From Paracrocinitomix sp040880585 (GTDB lineage: Bacteria; Bacteroidota; Bacteroidia; Flavobacteriales_D; Crocinitomicaceae), in assembly GCA_040880585.1 (NCBI GenBank), contig JBBDID010000009.1, forward strand, positions 102,686-166,685: a stretch of 64,000 nucleotides of DNA, in the 5' to 3' direction. Position 1 is the first letter of the stretch. Each line of letters starts with the position of its first letter. This document shows positions 56,101-64,000 of the stretch, piece after piece. The notes beneath the pieces are model-generated. The model did no database searches. It saw only the letters and a list, made by a program, of their open reading frames with translations, and was not told the DNA's origin. The translations under genes and the position numbers were made by a program.

Positions 56101-56784
56101 AACAAAAAAATAGAATCCGGAGAACTCAAAATACCAGCGGGAGTCACGTATAGATTTGCCGGAAACTACGAACAACAGGTAAGAGCGAATAAACGATTAA
56201 GTATTGTTTTACCAATTGCTCTGGTGATTATTTTTCTCATTCTTTACTTTCAATTTAAATCTGTTTTGACCTCTTTATTTGTGTTTACAGGTGTCTTTGT
56301 GGCTTTTTCAGGGGGATTCATTATGATTTGGCTATACGGTCAGGACTGGTTCATGAATTTTGACTTTTTCGGAACCAATATGAGGGAATTATTTCAGATG
56401 CAAACAGTGAATTTAAGCGTAGCTGTTTGGGTTGGATTTTTGGCGCTGTTTGGTATTGCTACAGATGACGGTGTATTAGTAGCTACTTTCCTTAAAAACA
56501 GTTTTAAAGAAAATGAACCAACTACTAAAAGCCAAATTAGAGATGCCGTGGTAGAAGGAGGATTACGTAGAGTAAAACCAGCAATGATGACCACCGCAAC
56601 TACCGTTTTGGCATTACTCCCAATTTTAACTTCTACCGGAAAAGGAGCTGATATTATGCTGCCTATGGCAATTCCTTCTTTTGGTGGGATGGTGCTGAAT
56701 GTAATCACCATGTTCACTGTTCCGGTGTTATACTGTTTCTGGAAAGAATCAGCTTTAAGTCTTAAAAAATTTAGAAATGAATAA
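53107..56784 (+). CDS. cusA: CusA/CzcA-type heavy-metal RND pump
   Basis: 1225 aa inner-membrane proton-driven exporter. N-terminal MLNRIIKFFLDNKLVAWLALFLF, DIGENQQIVFTKWMGRSPQDVEDQITYPL, the TM4 relay Asp in GTMVDMGIVLIES, and ATDDGVLVATFLK in the second half. Met-rich spots (LVMLQTGMRAPMGVKV, GGMVMSTTVEGRERYDIRV) fit Cu(I)/Ag(I) export better than Zn/Co, but this is inference. It is about 180 aa longer than E. coli CusA: residues about 523-630 hold extra hydrophobic helices between TM6 and TM7, and a hydrophilic insert (about 755-790) lies in the porter domain. It overlaps the TolC-like gene by 8 bp. Confidence 0.94.
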   Translation: MLNRIIKFFLDNKLVAWLALFLFVGWGIVTAPFEYESDYLPSDPVAVDAIPDIGENQQIVFTKWMGRSPQDVEDQITYPLTSALLGIPGVKSVRSNSMFGFSSIYLIFEEDIEFYWSRSRILEKLNSLPSGLLPPDVQPTLGPDATALGQIYWYTLEGRDKEGNPTSGWDQHELRSIQDFYVKYALQSATGVSEVASVGGFVQEYQVDVDPEKMRVYDVTLNQIMNAIKQSNLDIGAQTIEINKAEYFVRGLGYVKELDDIRKSVVKVVDNVPIRIEDVAHVHLGPASRRGVLDKAGAPAVGGVVVARYGSNPLQVINNVKEKIEKFAGGLPSKTLDDGTVSQVTIVPFYDRTELIHETIGTLEEALTLEIIITIIVVILMLLHLKSSLIISASLPVAVLMCFIAMRYFGIDANIVALSGIAIAVGTMVDMGIVLIESMVNQMKVAPESQPLKQTIYIATTEVASAVVTAVATTIVSFLPVFTMQASEGKLFRPLAFTKTFALLAAIIIAITIIPTIAEQVFKLKSKNKAAAYASNGILSILSVILLFTDYSFFGFFGLVVGIGGILTAFLQEEKSEIWMKRFSYGKNIIYALIVAWLLAVIWMPLGVAKSELLNFLFIVIILGSVIGFFYVVIHYYEKILRFLLDVKYVFLGLIAVLLIIGYNIFSNTEEEFMPSLDEGSFLLMPTAMPHAGMEMNIQNLRMLDMSVNAIPEVKMVVGKAGRVNSSLDPAPMSMYENIITYKSEYKTGENGRRIRFKVDNEGHYVRNEKGELIPDENGQYFRQWRDHIKSPDDIWDEIVKASKIPGITSAPKLQPIETRLVMLQTGMRAPMGVKVQGPDLKTIEDFGKELEKHLKEVEGVKKEAVFADRIVGKPYMMLDIQRDEISKHGLTVVEVQKQIQAAIGGMVMSTTVEGRERYDIRVRYPLELRNDPSKLRNITVSTPMGTHIPLGDLVEVKYQQGPQSIKSEDGFLLGYVLLDKKDGYSEVEVVENAQTYLNKKIESGELKIPAGVTYRFAGNYEQQVRANKRLSIVLPIALVIIFLILYFQFKSVLTSLFVFTGVFVAFSGGFIMIWLYGQDWFMNFDFFGTNMRELFQMQTVNLSVAVWVGFLALFGIATDDGVLVATFLKNSFKENEPTTKSQIRDAVVEGGLRRVKPAMMTTATTVLALLPILTSTGKGADIMLPMAIPSFGGMVLNVITMFTVPVLYCFWKESALSLKKFRNE

Positions 56785-58018
56785 CATATTTTACATTATA
56801 TCGATTGCGCTTAGTACCATTGGATCGGCTACTATATATGCACAGCCCCTGGACAGCTTATTAGTTTTGACTGTAGAGAACAATCCTAAACTCAAAGCAC
56901 TTTCTTCTGCATACCAAGCAAAAATGGCAAAGGTAGATCAAGTAAGCCAATTGGCAGATCCAACAATCGGAACTGGAGTTCCTGTTCTTAATCCTGAAAC
57001 AAGACTTGGTCCTCAAATTGTAATGGTAAGTGCTCAACAAATGTTCCCCTGGTTTGGAACGCTCAATGCTAAAAAAGACGTTGTCATTAGCATGTCTAAA
57101 GAGCAGTATGAATTAATTGCCGCAGAAAAACTGGAGCTTTTTTACCAGGTTAAATCTGCTTATTACAAAATAGCCTTTTACCAAAGCAAAAAAGAAATAA
57201 TAGCGTCACAACTAAAGCTTTTTGAAGCAATTGAGAATATCGCCCTGGCTAAAGTTGAAAGTGGCCAAACAACAATAGCAGATGCCCTGAGAACACAAGT
57301 GGTAATGGAAACCCTATCACAGGAAATTAAGAAAATAGACAATCATATCCGTTCATTAGAAACAGTTATTAACCAATATACCAATCAAGAGTGGAGTAAT
57401 CAAATTTCAGTAAGAGATGGTATCGCCCAGATCATCCCTGTTGATTTTGATACAGCTGAATTTAGATCTAAAATTGAAAATCATCATCCCCTGATCAAAA
57501 AAATCGATCAACAAATAGAAACTTCTAATCAAGAACTTATCGTCAATAAAAAAGCGAATAGTCCTAAAATTTCCCTTGGTGTTGATTACAGCCTGGTTAA
57601 CCCAAGAACAGATGCCAGCCCGGTAAATAACGGTAGAGATATCCTTATTCCAAAAGTAATGATATCACTGCCCATCTATCGCAAATCCTATAAATCGAAA
57701 ATAGAAGAGGAAGCTATTAAACAAGAAATGTACGCTTATCAAAAAGAAGCCTTAACAGATAAAATGATGCGTCAATTACTACAGTACAAAATAGATTATG
57801 ATAACGCTTTGCTCAACATCCAAATGCATGAAAAGCAAATTAAAATAACAAAAATTGCCATTGGTATATTAATGACGAATTACAGTTCAACCGGAAATGG
57901 ATTTGATGAAGTATTACAACAAGAAAACGCATTGTTAGTGCATGAAATAGGATTGATCAAATCTTATTTAGACATGCAGTTAGCTACTGCAAACATTGAA
58001 CGATTAACCAATTTTTAA
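56777..58018 (+). CDS. TolC-family outer-membrane efflux channel
   Basis: 413 aa with a signal peptide (MNNIFYIISIALSTIGSATIYAQ). Two repeated helical hairpins of the OEP family with long coiled coils (about 110-200 and 300-400), and segments such as LVLTVENNPKLKALSSAYQAK and KVMISLPIYRKSYKSKIEEEA. It should form the outer-membrane duct for the adjacent RND pump, with the adaptor at 60563. The start overlaps the pump gene by 8 bp. Confidence 0.92.
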   Translation: MNNIFYIISIALSTIGSATIYAQPLDSLLVLTVENNPKLKALSSAYQAKMAKVDQVSQLADPTIGTGVPVLNPETRLGPQIVMVSAQQMFPWFGTLNAKKDVVISMSKEQYELIAAEKLELFYQVKSAYYKIAFYQSKKEIIASQLKLFEAIENIALAKVESGQTTIADALRTQVVMETLSQEIKKIDNHIRSLETVINQYTNQEWSNQISVRDGIAQIIPVDFDTAEFRSKIENHHPLIKKIDQQIETSNQELIVNKKANSPKISLGVDYSLVNPRTDASPVNNGRDILIPKVMISLPIYRKSYKSKIEEEAIKQEMYAYQKEALTDKMMRQLLQYKIDYDNALLNIQMHEKQIKITKIAIGILMTNYSSTGNGFDEVLQQENALLVHEIGLIKSYLDMQLATANIERLTNF

Positions 58019-58053
58019 TTGCAGCTGAATATTGATTATAAAATCAGACAAAA

Positions 58054-60555
58054 ATGAAACACACATATCATATACAAGGAATGACCTGCTCCGGTTGCCA
58101 AAACCATGTGCAACAAAACCTGGAGACGGTTGAAGGTGTTAAAAATGTAAAAGTTGACCTCAAAAAAGGAACTGCTGAAATTGAAATGGATCAGCATATC
58201 GATTTGGAGGTATTTCAAAAGGCTTTGGAAAATTCACTTTACACTATTCACCTATCCGGCGAGGAAAAAAAAGCTGAAACTAATGCCGCCCGGAATGAGC
58301 AATCTAAAAAGGAAGAGCAGGACGGAAAGGGTACCTTTTACTGCCCCATGCGCTGTGAAGAGGATAAAACGTATGATGAGCCGGGCAGTTGCCCCGTTTG
58401 TGGGATGGACCTGGTGGAAGAAGTAAGTATGCAAAAATCATCTGGACAGTACACCTGCCCCATGCACCCTGAGGTAATTAAAGACGAGCCCGGATCTTGC
58501 CCAAAATGTGGGATGGAATTAGTTCCGGTTGAAGCGGATCTTTCTGCCGAAGAAAAAACATATAAAAAATTACTGAAGAAATTTTGGATTGCCGCCGGAT
58601 TCACGATACCTATTTTTTTAATCGCCATGTCAGAGATGCTGAAGCCTGATCCTTTGGCTAATATCGTAGATCGAACTATTTGGAACTGGATTCAGTTTGG
58701 ATTATCGCTCCCTGTCATTTTCTACGCTACCTGGATGTTTTTTGAACGGGCTTATCGCTCAATTGTGACATGGAATTTAAACATGTTTACGCTAATCGGT
58801 ATTGGTGCAGGGGTAGCCTGGATATTTAGCGTAATAGGGTTGCTTTTTCCGGATATCTTCCCTGCTCAGTTTAAATCGCATGGAAACGTTCATGTCTATT
58901 TTGAAGCGGCAACTGTTATTTTGACACTGGTATTGCTCGGACAGCTTTTAGAAGCCAGGGCACACAGTAAAACCAATAGTGCAGTGAAAGAACTGCTCAA
59001 GCTGGCACCCAATAAAGCCATCAGAATTACTAAGGGTGAAGAAGAAGAAATTTCAATTGACCAAATTGAAGTAGGCGATAAATTACGTGTAAAACCCGGT
59101 GATAAAATTCCGGTGGACGGTGAAATTATTGATGGTAACACCTCCATTGATGAATCCATGATATCCGGAGAACCGATTCCGGTTGATAAAGAAGAAGGAG
59201 ATGAAGTGCGTTCCGGTACGATCAACGGCAATAATTCATTTGTCATGGAAGCGCAAAAAGTAGGATCAGACACCCTGCTTTCTCAGATTATTCACATGGT
59301 AAATGAGGCCAGTAGAAGTAGGGCACCCATCCAAAAATTGGCTGATAAAATCTCTAAGTATTTTGTGCCGATCGTGGTACTAATTGCCGTCATTACATTC
59401 ATTATTTGGGCCATTTGGGGTCCTGATCCAAAACTGGTGTATGGTTTTGTAAATGCAATTGCGGTACTGATTATCGCCTGTCCCTGTGCATTGGGCTTAG
59501 CGACACCCATGTCAGTAATGGTGGGCGTTGGAAAAGGTGCGCAGCTGGGTGTGTTGATCAAAGATGCAGAATCGCTTGAAAAGATGAACAAGATCGATAC
59601 CTTGATAATCGATAAAACGGGAACCGTAACAGAAGGTAAACCATCCGTTGAAAAAATTCTTGTTGCAAAAAATCAGGATGAAAGTGACGTTACCAAAATT
59701 GTCGCCTCTGTGAATCAGCAAAGTGAACATCCTTTAGCTGAAGCCACCGTTCGATACGCTAAAGAAAAAGAACTGAAGCTGGATAAAATTGACGACTTTG
59801 AATCCGTTACCGGCAAAGGCGTTAAAGCAATTTTAAACGGAAAACAAGTGTTTATCGGTAATGAAAAACTGATGAAAGAAAATGACATCAAGCTCAATGA
59901 AAACTTGATGAACCGGGCAAATGAAGAACAGTCAAAAGGTAAAACCGTTCCATTTGTAGCTGTAGAAGGTGTTTTGGTTGGATGTGTTGTCATATCAGAT
60001 GCCATTAAAGAAAGCAGTAAGCAAGCTATTGCTGATTTGCAGGATTCGGGTATCAATGTAATCTTGATGACAGGCGATAACGAAGATACCGCTAAGGCTG
60101 TTTCTGAAGAGGTAAATATCAGTGAGTTTTATGCAGATCGTTTACCTGAAGATAAACTAAAAAAGGTAGAAGAATTACAAGAGCAAGGCCATAAAGTTGC
60201 CATGGCAGGAGATGGAATTAATGATGCTCCGGCTTTAGCAAAAGCCGATATCGGAATTGCTATGGGTACGGGAACTGATGTAGCAATTGAGAGCGCATCA
60301 ATCACTCTGGTTAAAGGAGATTTAAAAGGAATTGTAAAAGCTAAAAAGCTCAGTCATAAAGTGATGAGAAATATAAAGCAGAACTTATTTTTTGCTTTGG
60401 TATATAATAGTTTAGGTGTCCCGATTGCAGCCGGTGCCTTGTTCATTCCTTTTGATTTATTGTTATCGCCAATGATTGCGGCTGCGGCTATGAGTTTTAG
60501 TTCGGTATCTGTGATTGCAAATGCTTTAAGATTACGGAGGGCAAAAATTAAATAA
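58054..60555 (+). CDS. copA: Copper-type P1B ATPase with three N-terminal metal-binding modules
   Basis: 833 aa. HMA domain with GMTCSGC (Cys12, Cys15), then two heavy-metal-binding Cys modules at about 96-123 (YCPMRCEED, CPVCGMDL) and 134-157 (TCPMHPEV, CPKCGMELVP). The P-type core has the CPC ion site (Cys476-Cys478, IACPCALGLATP), SGEP actuator loop, phosphorylated Asp520 in DKTGTVTEG, SEHPLAEA, MTGDNEDTA and GDGINDAPALAKADIG. It exports Cu(I)/Ag(I) from cytoplasm to periplasm. The start is 36 bp after the TolC-like gene, within the efflux operon. Confidence 0.95.
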   Translation: MKHTYHIQGMTCSGCQNHVQQNLETVEGVKNVKVDLKKGTAEIEMDQHIDLEVFQKALENSLYTIHLSGEEKKAETNAARNEQSKKEEQDGKGTFYCPMRCEEDKTYDEPGSCPVCGMDLVEEVSMQKSSGQYTCPMHPEVIKDEPGSCPKCGMELVPVEADLSAEEKTYKKLLKKFWIAAGFTIPIFLIAMSEMLKPDPLANIVDRTIWNWIQFGLSLPVIFYATWMFFERAYRSIVTWNLNMFTLIGIGAGVAWIFSVIGLLFPDIFPAQFKSHGNVHVYFEAATVILTLVLLGQLLEARAHSKTNSAVKELLKLAPNKAIRITKGEEEEISIDQIEVGDKLRVKPGDKIPVDGEIIDGNTSIDESMISGEPIPVDKEEGDEVRSGTINGNNSFVMEAQKVGSDTLLSQIIHMVNEASRSRAPIQKLADKISKYFVPIVVLIAVITFIIWAIWGPDPKLVYGFVNAIAVLIIACPCALGLATPMSVMVGVGKGAQLGVLIKDAESLEKMNKIDTLIIDKTGTVTEGKPSVEKILVAKNQDESDVTKIVASVNQQSEHPLAEATVRYAKEKELKLDKIDDFESVTGKGVKAILNGKQVFIGNEKLMKENDIKLNENLMNRANEEQSKGKTVPFVAVEGVLVGCVVISDAIKESSKQAIADLQDSGINVILMTGDNEDTAKAVSEEVNISEFYADRLPEDKLKKVEELQEQGHKVAMAGDGINDAPALAKADIGIAMGTGTDVAIESASITLVKGDLKGIVKAKKLSHKVMRNIKQNLFFALVYNSLGVPIAAGALFIPFDLLLSPMIAAAAMSFSSVSVIANALRLRRAKIK

Positions 60556-60562
60556 AGAAATT

Positions 60563-62338
60563 ATGAAACTGAAAAATGTTATTATTCCTGTTTTTACAGC
60601 GTTAATTGGATTACTGATTGGTTATTTCATCTTTCGGGATAATGCTAAATCACCAGTTAAAGGTAAACATCAACATGAACAAACAAAAGTCACAGACAAA
60701 GAACAAATTTGGACCTGTTCAATGCATCCGCAAATTCGCCAAAGTGAACCGGGCAATTGTCCGATATGTGGCATGGAATTAATCCCGTTGGATGAAACAC
60801 ATGGTTCTAATCCCCTGCAATTAGAAATGTCAGATGCGGCCGTGAAATTGGCTCAAATACAAACAACAACAGTTGGGAGAAGTGATGATGTATCTCCTTT
60901 AATTAATCTGTCCGGAAAAGTAAAAGCCAATGAAACAACTTCTGCCAGTTTGGTCTCACATATCCCCGGAAGAATTGAAAGGCTATATGTGAGTTTTACC
61001 GGAGAAGAAGTATACAGAGGCCAGAAAATAGCTACCATCTACTCCCCTCTTTTAATTACTGCTCAAAAAGAGCTATTAGAAGCATATAAATTAAAAGATG
61101 AACAACCACAGTTATATAAGGCCGCTTCAAATAAATTGAAGTTTTGGAAAATAACAGATGAACAAATAGATGAAATATTATCCTCTGAAGAAATAAAAGA
61201 AAATTTTGATATCTATGCCGATTATTCAGGAGTAGTACAAAAACGCAGAGTATCAGTAGGGGATCATTTAAAAGAAGGTGAGGTTTTATTTGACATCCAG
61301 AATCTACATAAATTATGGATTGTTTTTGACGTTTATGAAAAGGACTTGCCCTTAGTAAAAGTTGGTAGTTTGATAAGTTTTACTACACCTTCGGTGCCGG
61401 GTAAAACATTTGAAGCAAAAATTAGCTTTGTCGATCCGGTAATTGATTCAAAAACCCGAACGGCAAAAGTACGTGTGAATTTTATAAATAAGAATCACCT
61501 GCTAAAACCTGAAATGCTTGTAAAAGGCAAGCTATATTCAAAAGAAAATACCAAAGATGAACTCACGGTTCCAAAATCGGCTGTATTGTGGACAGGCGAG
61601 CGTTCTGTTGTATACGTAGAAGTTCCTGGTATGAATGTGCCTACTTATGAATTCAGAGAAGTTACAATTGGTGAATCAGTGGGTGATAAGTATAAAGTCC
61701 TGGATGGTTTGGTTGGGGGTGAAGAAGTAGTTACTCAAGGTAACTTTGTTATTGATGCTTCTGCGCAGTTAAACAACCAGCAAAGTATGATGAATCGATT
61801 AATTAAAGGAGCTGTAACCGAAGAAGTATTACCCAATTATGCTGAAAAAACACCCACCGCATTTAAAATGGATTTAGCCGAGCTGAATCAGGCATATTTA
61901 GCATTAAAAGATGCGCTGGTAAATTCAGACGCTTCTCTCACAAAGAAAAGAGCAAAGCAACTTCTTATCAAATTATCAGAAGTTGATATGTCACAAGTTG
62001 ATGGAGAGTCACATTTCTACTGGATGGAGAAGGCACAACTTTTAAAAGACCAAACGAAACAAGTTTTCAATCAAAATAAATTAGAAGATCAGCGCATGTA
62101 CTTTTCAGATCTGTCCAACACGCTAATTGATATCAACAAAGTTTACGGCGTAGAAGACAACACAATTTATATACAGTATTGTCCAATGGCCAATAATAAA
62201 GTAGGAGCCTACTGGTTGAGTACATCACCTGAAATCAAAAACCCTTATTTTGGTGATAAAATGTTAGGGTGTGGTGAAACTACATTGATTTTAAAAGACA
62301 ATTCGATTACCAAAGCAACTGAGCAATCTAACCTTTAA
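60563..62338 (+). CDS. cusB: CusB-like periplasmic adaptor with metal-binding and DUF3347 domains
   Basis: 591 aa. N-terminal membrane anchor (VIIPVFTALIGLLIGYFIF), a heavy-metal-binding Cys module (WTCSMHPQIRQSEPGNC, CPICGMELIP), a membrane-fusion core with lipoyl-type (GRIERLYVSFTGEEVYRGQKIATIYSP) and beta-barrel parts (about 110-400). A C-terminal DUF3347 domain (about 430-585) has CPMANNKVGAYWLS and MLGCGE. It should link the RND pump to the TolC-like channel and hand metal over. It follows copA by 7 bp. Confidence 0.94.
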   Translation: MKLKNVIIPVFTALIGLLIGYFIFRDNAKSPVKGKHQHEQTKVTDKEQIWTCSMHPQIRQSEPGNCPICGMELIPLDETHGSNPLQLEMSDAAVKLAQIQTTTVGRSDDVSPLINLSGKVKANETTSASLVSHIPGRIERLYVSFTGEEVYRGQKIATIYSPLLITAQKELLEAYKLKDEQPQLYKAASNKLKFWKITDEQIDEILSSEEIKENFDIYADYSGVVQKRRVSVGDHLKEGEVLFDIQNLHKLWIVFDVYEKDLPLVKVGSLISFTTPSVPGKTFEAKISFVDPVIDSKTRTAKVRVNFINKNHLLKPEMLVKGKLYSKENTKDELTVPKSAVLWTGERSVVYVEVPGMNVPTYEFREVTIGESVGDKYKVLDGLVGGEEVVTQGNFVIDASAQLNNQQSMMNRLIKGAVTEEVLPNYAEKTPTAFKMDLAELNQAYLALKDALVNSDASLTKKRAKQLLIKLSEVDMSQVDGESHFYWMEKAQLLKDQTKQVFNQNKLEDQRMYFSDLSNTLIDINKVYGVEDNTIYIQYCPMANNKVGAYWLSTSPEIKNPYFGDKMLGCGETTLILKDNSITKATEQSNL

Positions 62339-62350
62339 TCTTTTGATTTG

Positions 62351-63178
62351 TTAACTGACCTTAATGCTGAGTACAGGCAGTCCTGAATAATTTACTACTT
62401 CCTCTGCAACGCTTGGGGTAAGTAATCGAACAATTCCTTTTCGACCATGAGTAGCCATGGCCACCATTGAAGGCGAGGTTCTCCCCACATACTGCAGAAT
62501 TCCTCTTTGAACATCCAATGCGTCGTAGTAAGAATAATCAATATCCTCAGCTTTATTCCTTTTTAAAAAAGCCTCTATCTTATTTAAGATCTCATCAGAT
62601 TCTCTAAAATCGGCCGGTGTATTGATATATAATAATTTTAATTTTGCACCAACTAGAGCAGCTAAATTTTGAACTTTTTCAAACGCTTCATCACTTTCCT
62701 CTCCAAGATCACTGGCGAAAACAATCTTGTTAATTGTGTCCAGATTTGTATCACTTTTAACTACTAATACCGGAGCTTCACTATTTCTAACCACTTTTTG
62801 TGCATAAGACCCCATCAATATACTATCTGCAGTCATTCCATGAGATCCCATGACAACAAAATCGTAATTCTTTTCTTTAATTTCTTTATCGATAGCACTA
62901 CGTCCTTCATTGAACAACATCTCTCTTTCTGATTCCAAGCCCTGAGATTTTGCTTTCTTTACAAGTTCATTCAACGCAGTGTTAGCATTGTGAAATTGTT
63001 TTTTAATTTCAGGATAAAGACTTTCTTGCTCCGGTCTTAATTCTTTCCAGTTAACAGGAGCAGAAAAGATGTGTAAAAAATGAATTTCAGCGTTTGCTTT
63101 TGATGCTATTTCTATTGCAGTTTCTGCTGCTGCCTGAGCACAATCTGAAAAATCGGTAGGAACAAGTATTTTTTTCAT
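62351..63178 (-). CDS. Universal stress protein (tandem UspA domains)
   Basis: 275 aa, two UspA folds. First half MKKILVPTDFSDCAQAAAETA to VVMGSHGMTADSILMGSYAQKVVRNSEAPVLVVK carries the ATP-binding GSHG-x9-G-S pattern. Second half starts NKIVFASDLGEESDEAF and ends MVAMATHGRKGIVRLLTPSVAEEVVNYSGLPVLSIKV. Start at ATG 63178; a longer frame from 63199 exists but adds MIVKLNV only. Soluble cytoplasmic stress protein. It converges on the efflux operon with only 12 bp between stop codons. Confidence 0.93.
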   Translation of the reverse strand: MKKILVPTDFSDCAQAAAETAIEIASKANAEIHFLHIFSAPVNWKELRPEQESLYPEIKKQFHNANTALNELVKKAKSQGLESEREMLFNEGRSAIDKEIKEKNYDFVVMGSHGMTADSILMGSYAQKVVRNSEAPVLVVKSDTNLDTINKIVFASDLGEESDEAFEKVQNLAALVGAKLKLLYINTPADFRESDEILNKIEAFLKRNKAEDIDYSYYDALDVQRGILQYVGRTSPSMVAMATHGRKGIVRLLTPSVAEEVVNYSGLPVLSIKVS

Positions 63179-63427
63179 GACATTCAATTTTACAATCAAA
63201 TGTCAGATAAATTGCGCAGGTGATGTATGAGATAGATTGCCTGGTATTATGATCTTTATCAATTAATTCACCTGGTTATAACACAGTCCAGCATCTACTA
63301 AGCTGTAGAGGGTGAATCTTAGTATCATCTCAAATAAAATTACACCCATTAGGTCTTGATTTACTTCTTTCAATATATATGAGAATCTAATAAGTCGCTC
63401 CTTAAAAACTGATAAGAAAAAAACAGT

Positions 63428-64000
63428 GGGATGTATTCCGTCATGTGTTCTAGTTTACCGAATAAGAAATTCTAGACTCACTGTGTTCGTTAGAATTTGG
63501 GTTGTTGTTGTGACAAGGGTTTGAGCGTGTCATCCATCCCCGAATAAGAAAACACTAGACTCACTGCGTTCGCAGCGTTTCTAGCTTAGAAAGTGTTTTG
63601 AATGGGAAATTCTAGACTCACTGCGTTCGTTAGAATTTCCAGCTGGGATGTGGCTCAGATAAGAAATTCTACACTCACTGCGTTCGTTAGAATTTGGGTT
63701 GTTGTGACAAGGGTTTGAGCGTGTCATCCATCCCCGAATAAGAAAACACTAGNNNNNNNNNNNNNNNNNNNNNNNNNNNNNNNNNNNNNNNNNNNNNNNN
63801 NNNNNNNNNNNNNNNNNNNNNNNNNNNNNNNNNNNNNNNNNNNNNNNNNNNNGGATGTGGCTCAGATAAGAAATTCTACACTCACTGCGTTCGTTAGAAT
63901 TTGGGTTATTGTGACAAGTTTTGAGCGTGTCATCCATCCCGATAAGTATTTTCTACGGTCGCTGCGCTTCCTTGAAAATATCAATCGGGATGTATTCCGT
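63428..64000. repeat. Hairpin-rich tandem repeat array with period about 197 bp
   Basis: Units begin near 63467, 63664 and 63871 (the last after the gap). Each full unit carries hairpins with related loops: AAATTCTA...TAGAATTT (63467-63498), AAAACACT...AGTGTTTT (63549-63599) and GGAAATTCTA...TAGAATTTCC (63605-63640). Their loops contain ACTCACTGCGTTCG or a close variant. GGGATGTATTCCGT occurs at the left edge (63428) and at the window end. No gene. The region 63179-63427 before it also shows no gene. Confidence 0.85.
63753..63852. other. Assembly gap (100 N)
   Basis: Exactly 100 undetermined bases inside the tandem array, so the number of repeat units is unknown and the gap length is probably nominal. 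Confidence 0.99.

Noticed and set aside
63749..63937. Minus-strand frame across the N gap
   Set aside because: More than half is undetermined sequence and the remainder is repeat DNA.
63428..64000. CRISPR array or integron attC sites
   Set aside because: The period is about 197 bp with hairpins of differing stems and no integrase or cas genes; it does not match repeat-spacer or attC layout.

Overview
The window is chromosomal DNA of a Bacteroidota bacterium, most likely order Flavobacteriales (Cryomorphaceae/Crocinitomicaceae-like; family placement is inference). The pointers are a complete sprA (type IX secretion translocon) behind maeB and ruvA, several secreted proteins with T9SS type A or type B C-terminal sorting domains, Omp28-like and DUF6029 proteins, a DUF3098 gene between ftsX and uppP, AT-rich intergenic DNA, and promoters matching the Bacteroidota -7 consensus TAnnTTTG. 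No rRNA or tRNA gene, CRISPR array, intact transposase, prophage or integrase was recognised.

Layout. 0-7.4 kb: a truncated PKD-type secreted protein, membrane pyrophosphatase hppA, a repeat-filled convergent gap, cysS, a YwqK/MORN-like protein and a threonine-dehydrogenase-like SDR. 7.5-10.9 kb: tyrosine catabolism (hmgA, hpd); the 3' end of hpd is duplicated around a 519-bp MITE-like element. 10.9-15.7 kb: a YceI lipoprotein, then a collinear envelope/isoprenoid block ftsX, DUF3098, uppP, truB, a long-chain polyprenyl synthase and a MORN lipoprotein. 15.9-26.3 kb: two large T9SS type B proteins, 3-hydroxyanthranilate dioxygenase, an SDR, and a degenerate GH3/beta-lactamase fusion. 26.5-31.8 kb: M23 peptidase, MMPL/RND exporter, a GGPP-synthase-like enzyme, a lipoprotein. 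31.9-43.5 kb: a GNAT enzyme, sprA-ruvA-maeB, and a sirtuin. 43.5-49.6 kb: a cluster of exported cysteine-pair proteins (small T9SS protein, Omp28-like, TlpA-like, DUF6029 barrel, Omp28-like lipoprotein). 49.7-52.4 kb: a 61-aa protein, a second element of the MITE-like family, queG, ruvB and the tail of a lost T9SS gene. 52.5-63.2 kb: a heavy-metal (probably copper/silver) efflux operon (HYC_CC_PP-type protein, CusA-like RND pump, TolC-like channel, CopA-type P-ATPase, CusB-like adaptor), then a convergent universal stress protein. 63.4-64 kb: a hairpin-rich tandem repeat interrupted by a 100-N assembly gap.

The best leads are: (1) a non-autonomous element family with CTGACTTC ends lying directly behind rho-independent terminators and flanked by direct duplications (219 bp at one locus, about 20 bp at the other); (2) the Omp28/TlpA/DUF6029 cluster, which looks like an uncharacterised extracytoplasmic thiol system; (3) heptamer-periodic and hairpin-tandem intergenic repeats; (4) a pseudo-GH3 domain fused to a serine hydrolase with its catalytic motifs. 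All calls come from reading the sequence; no database search was run.
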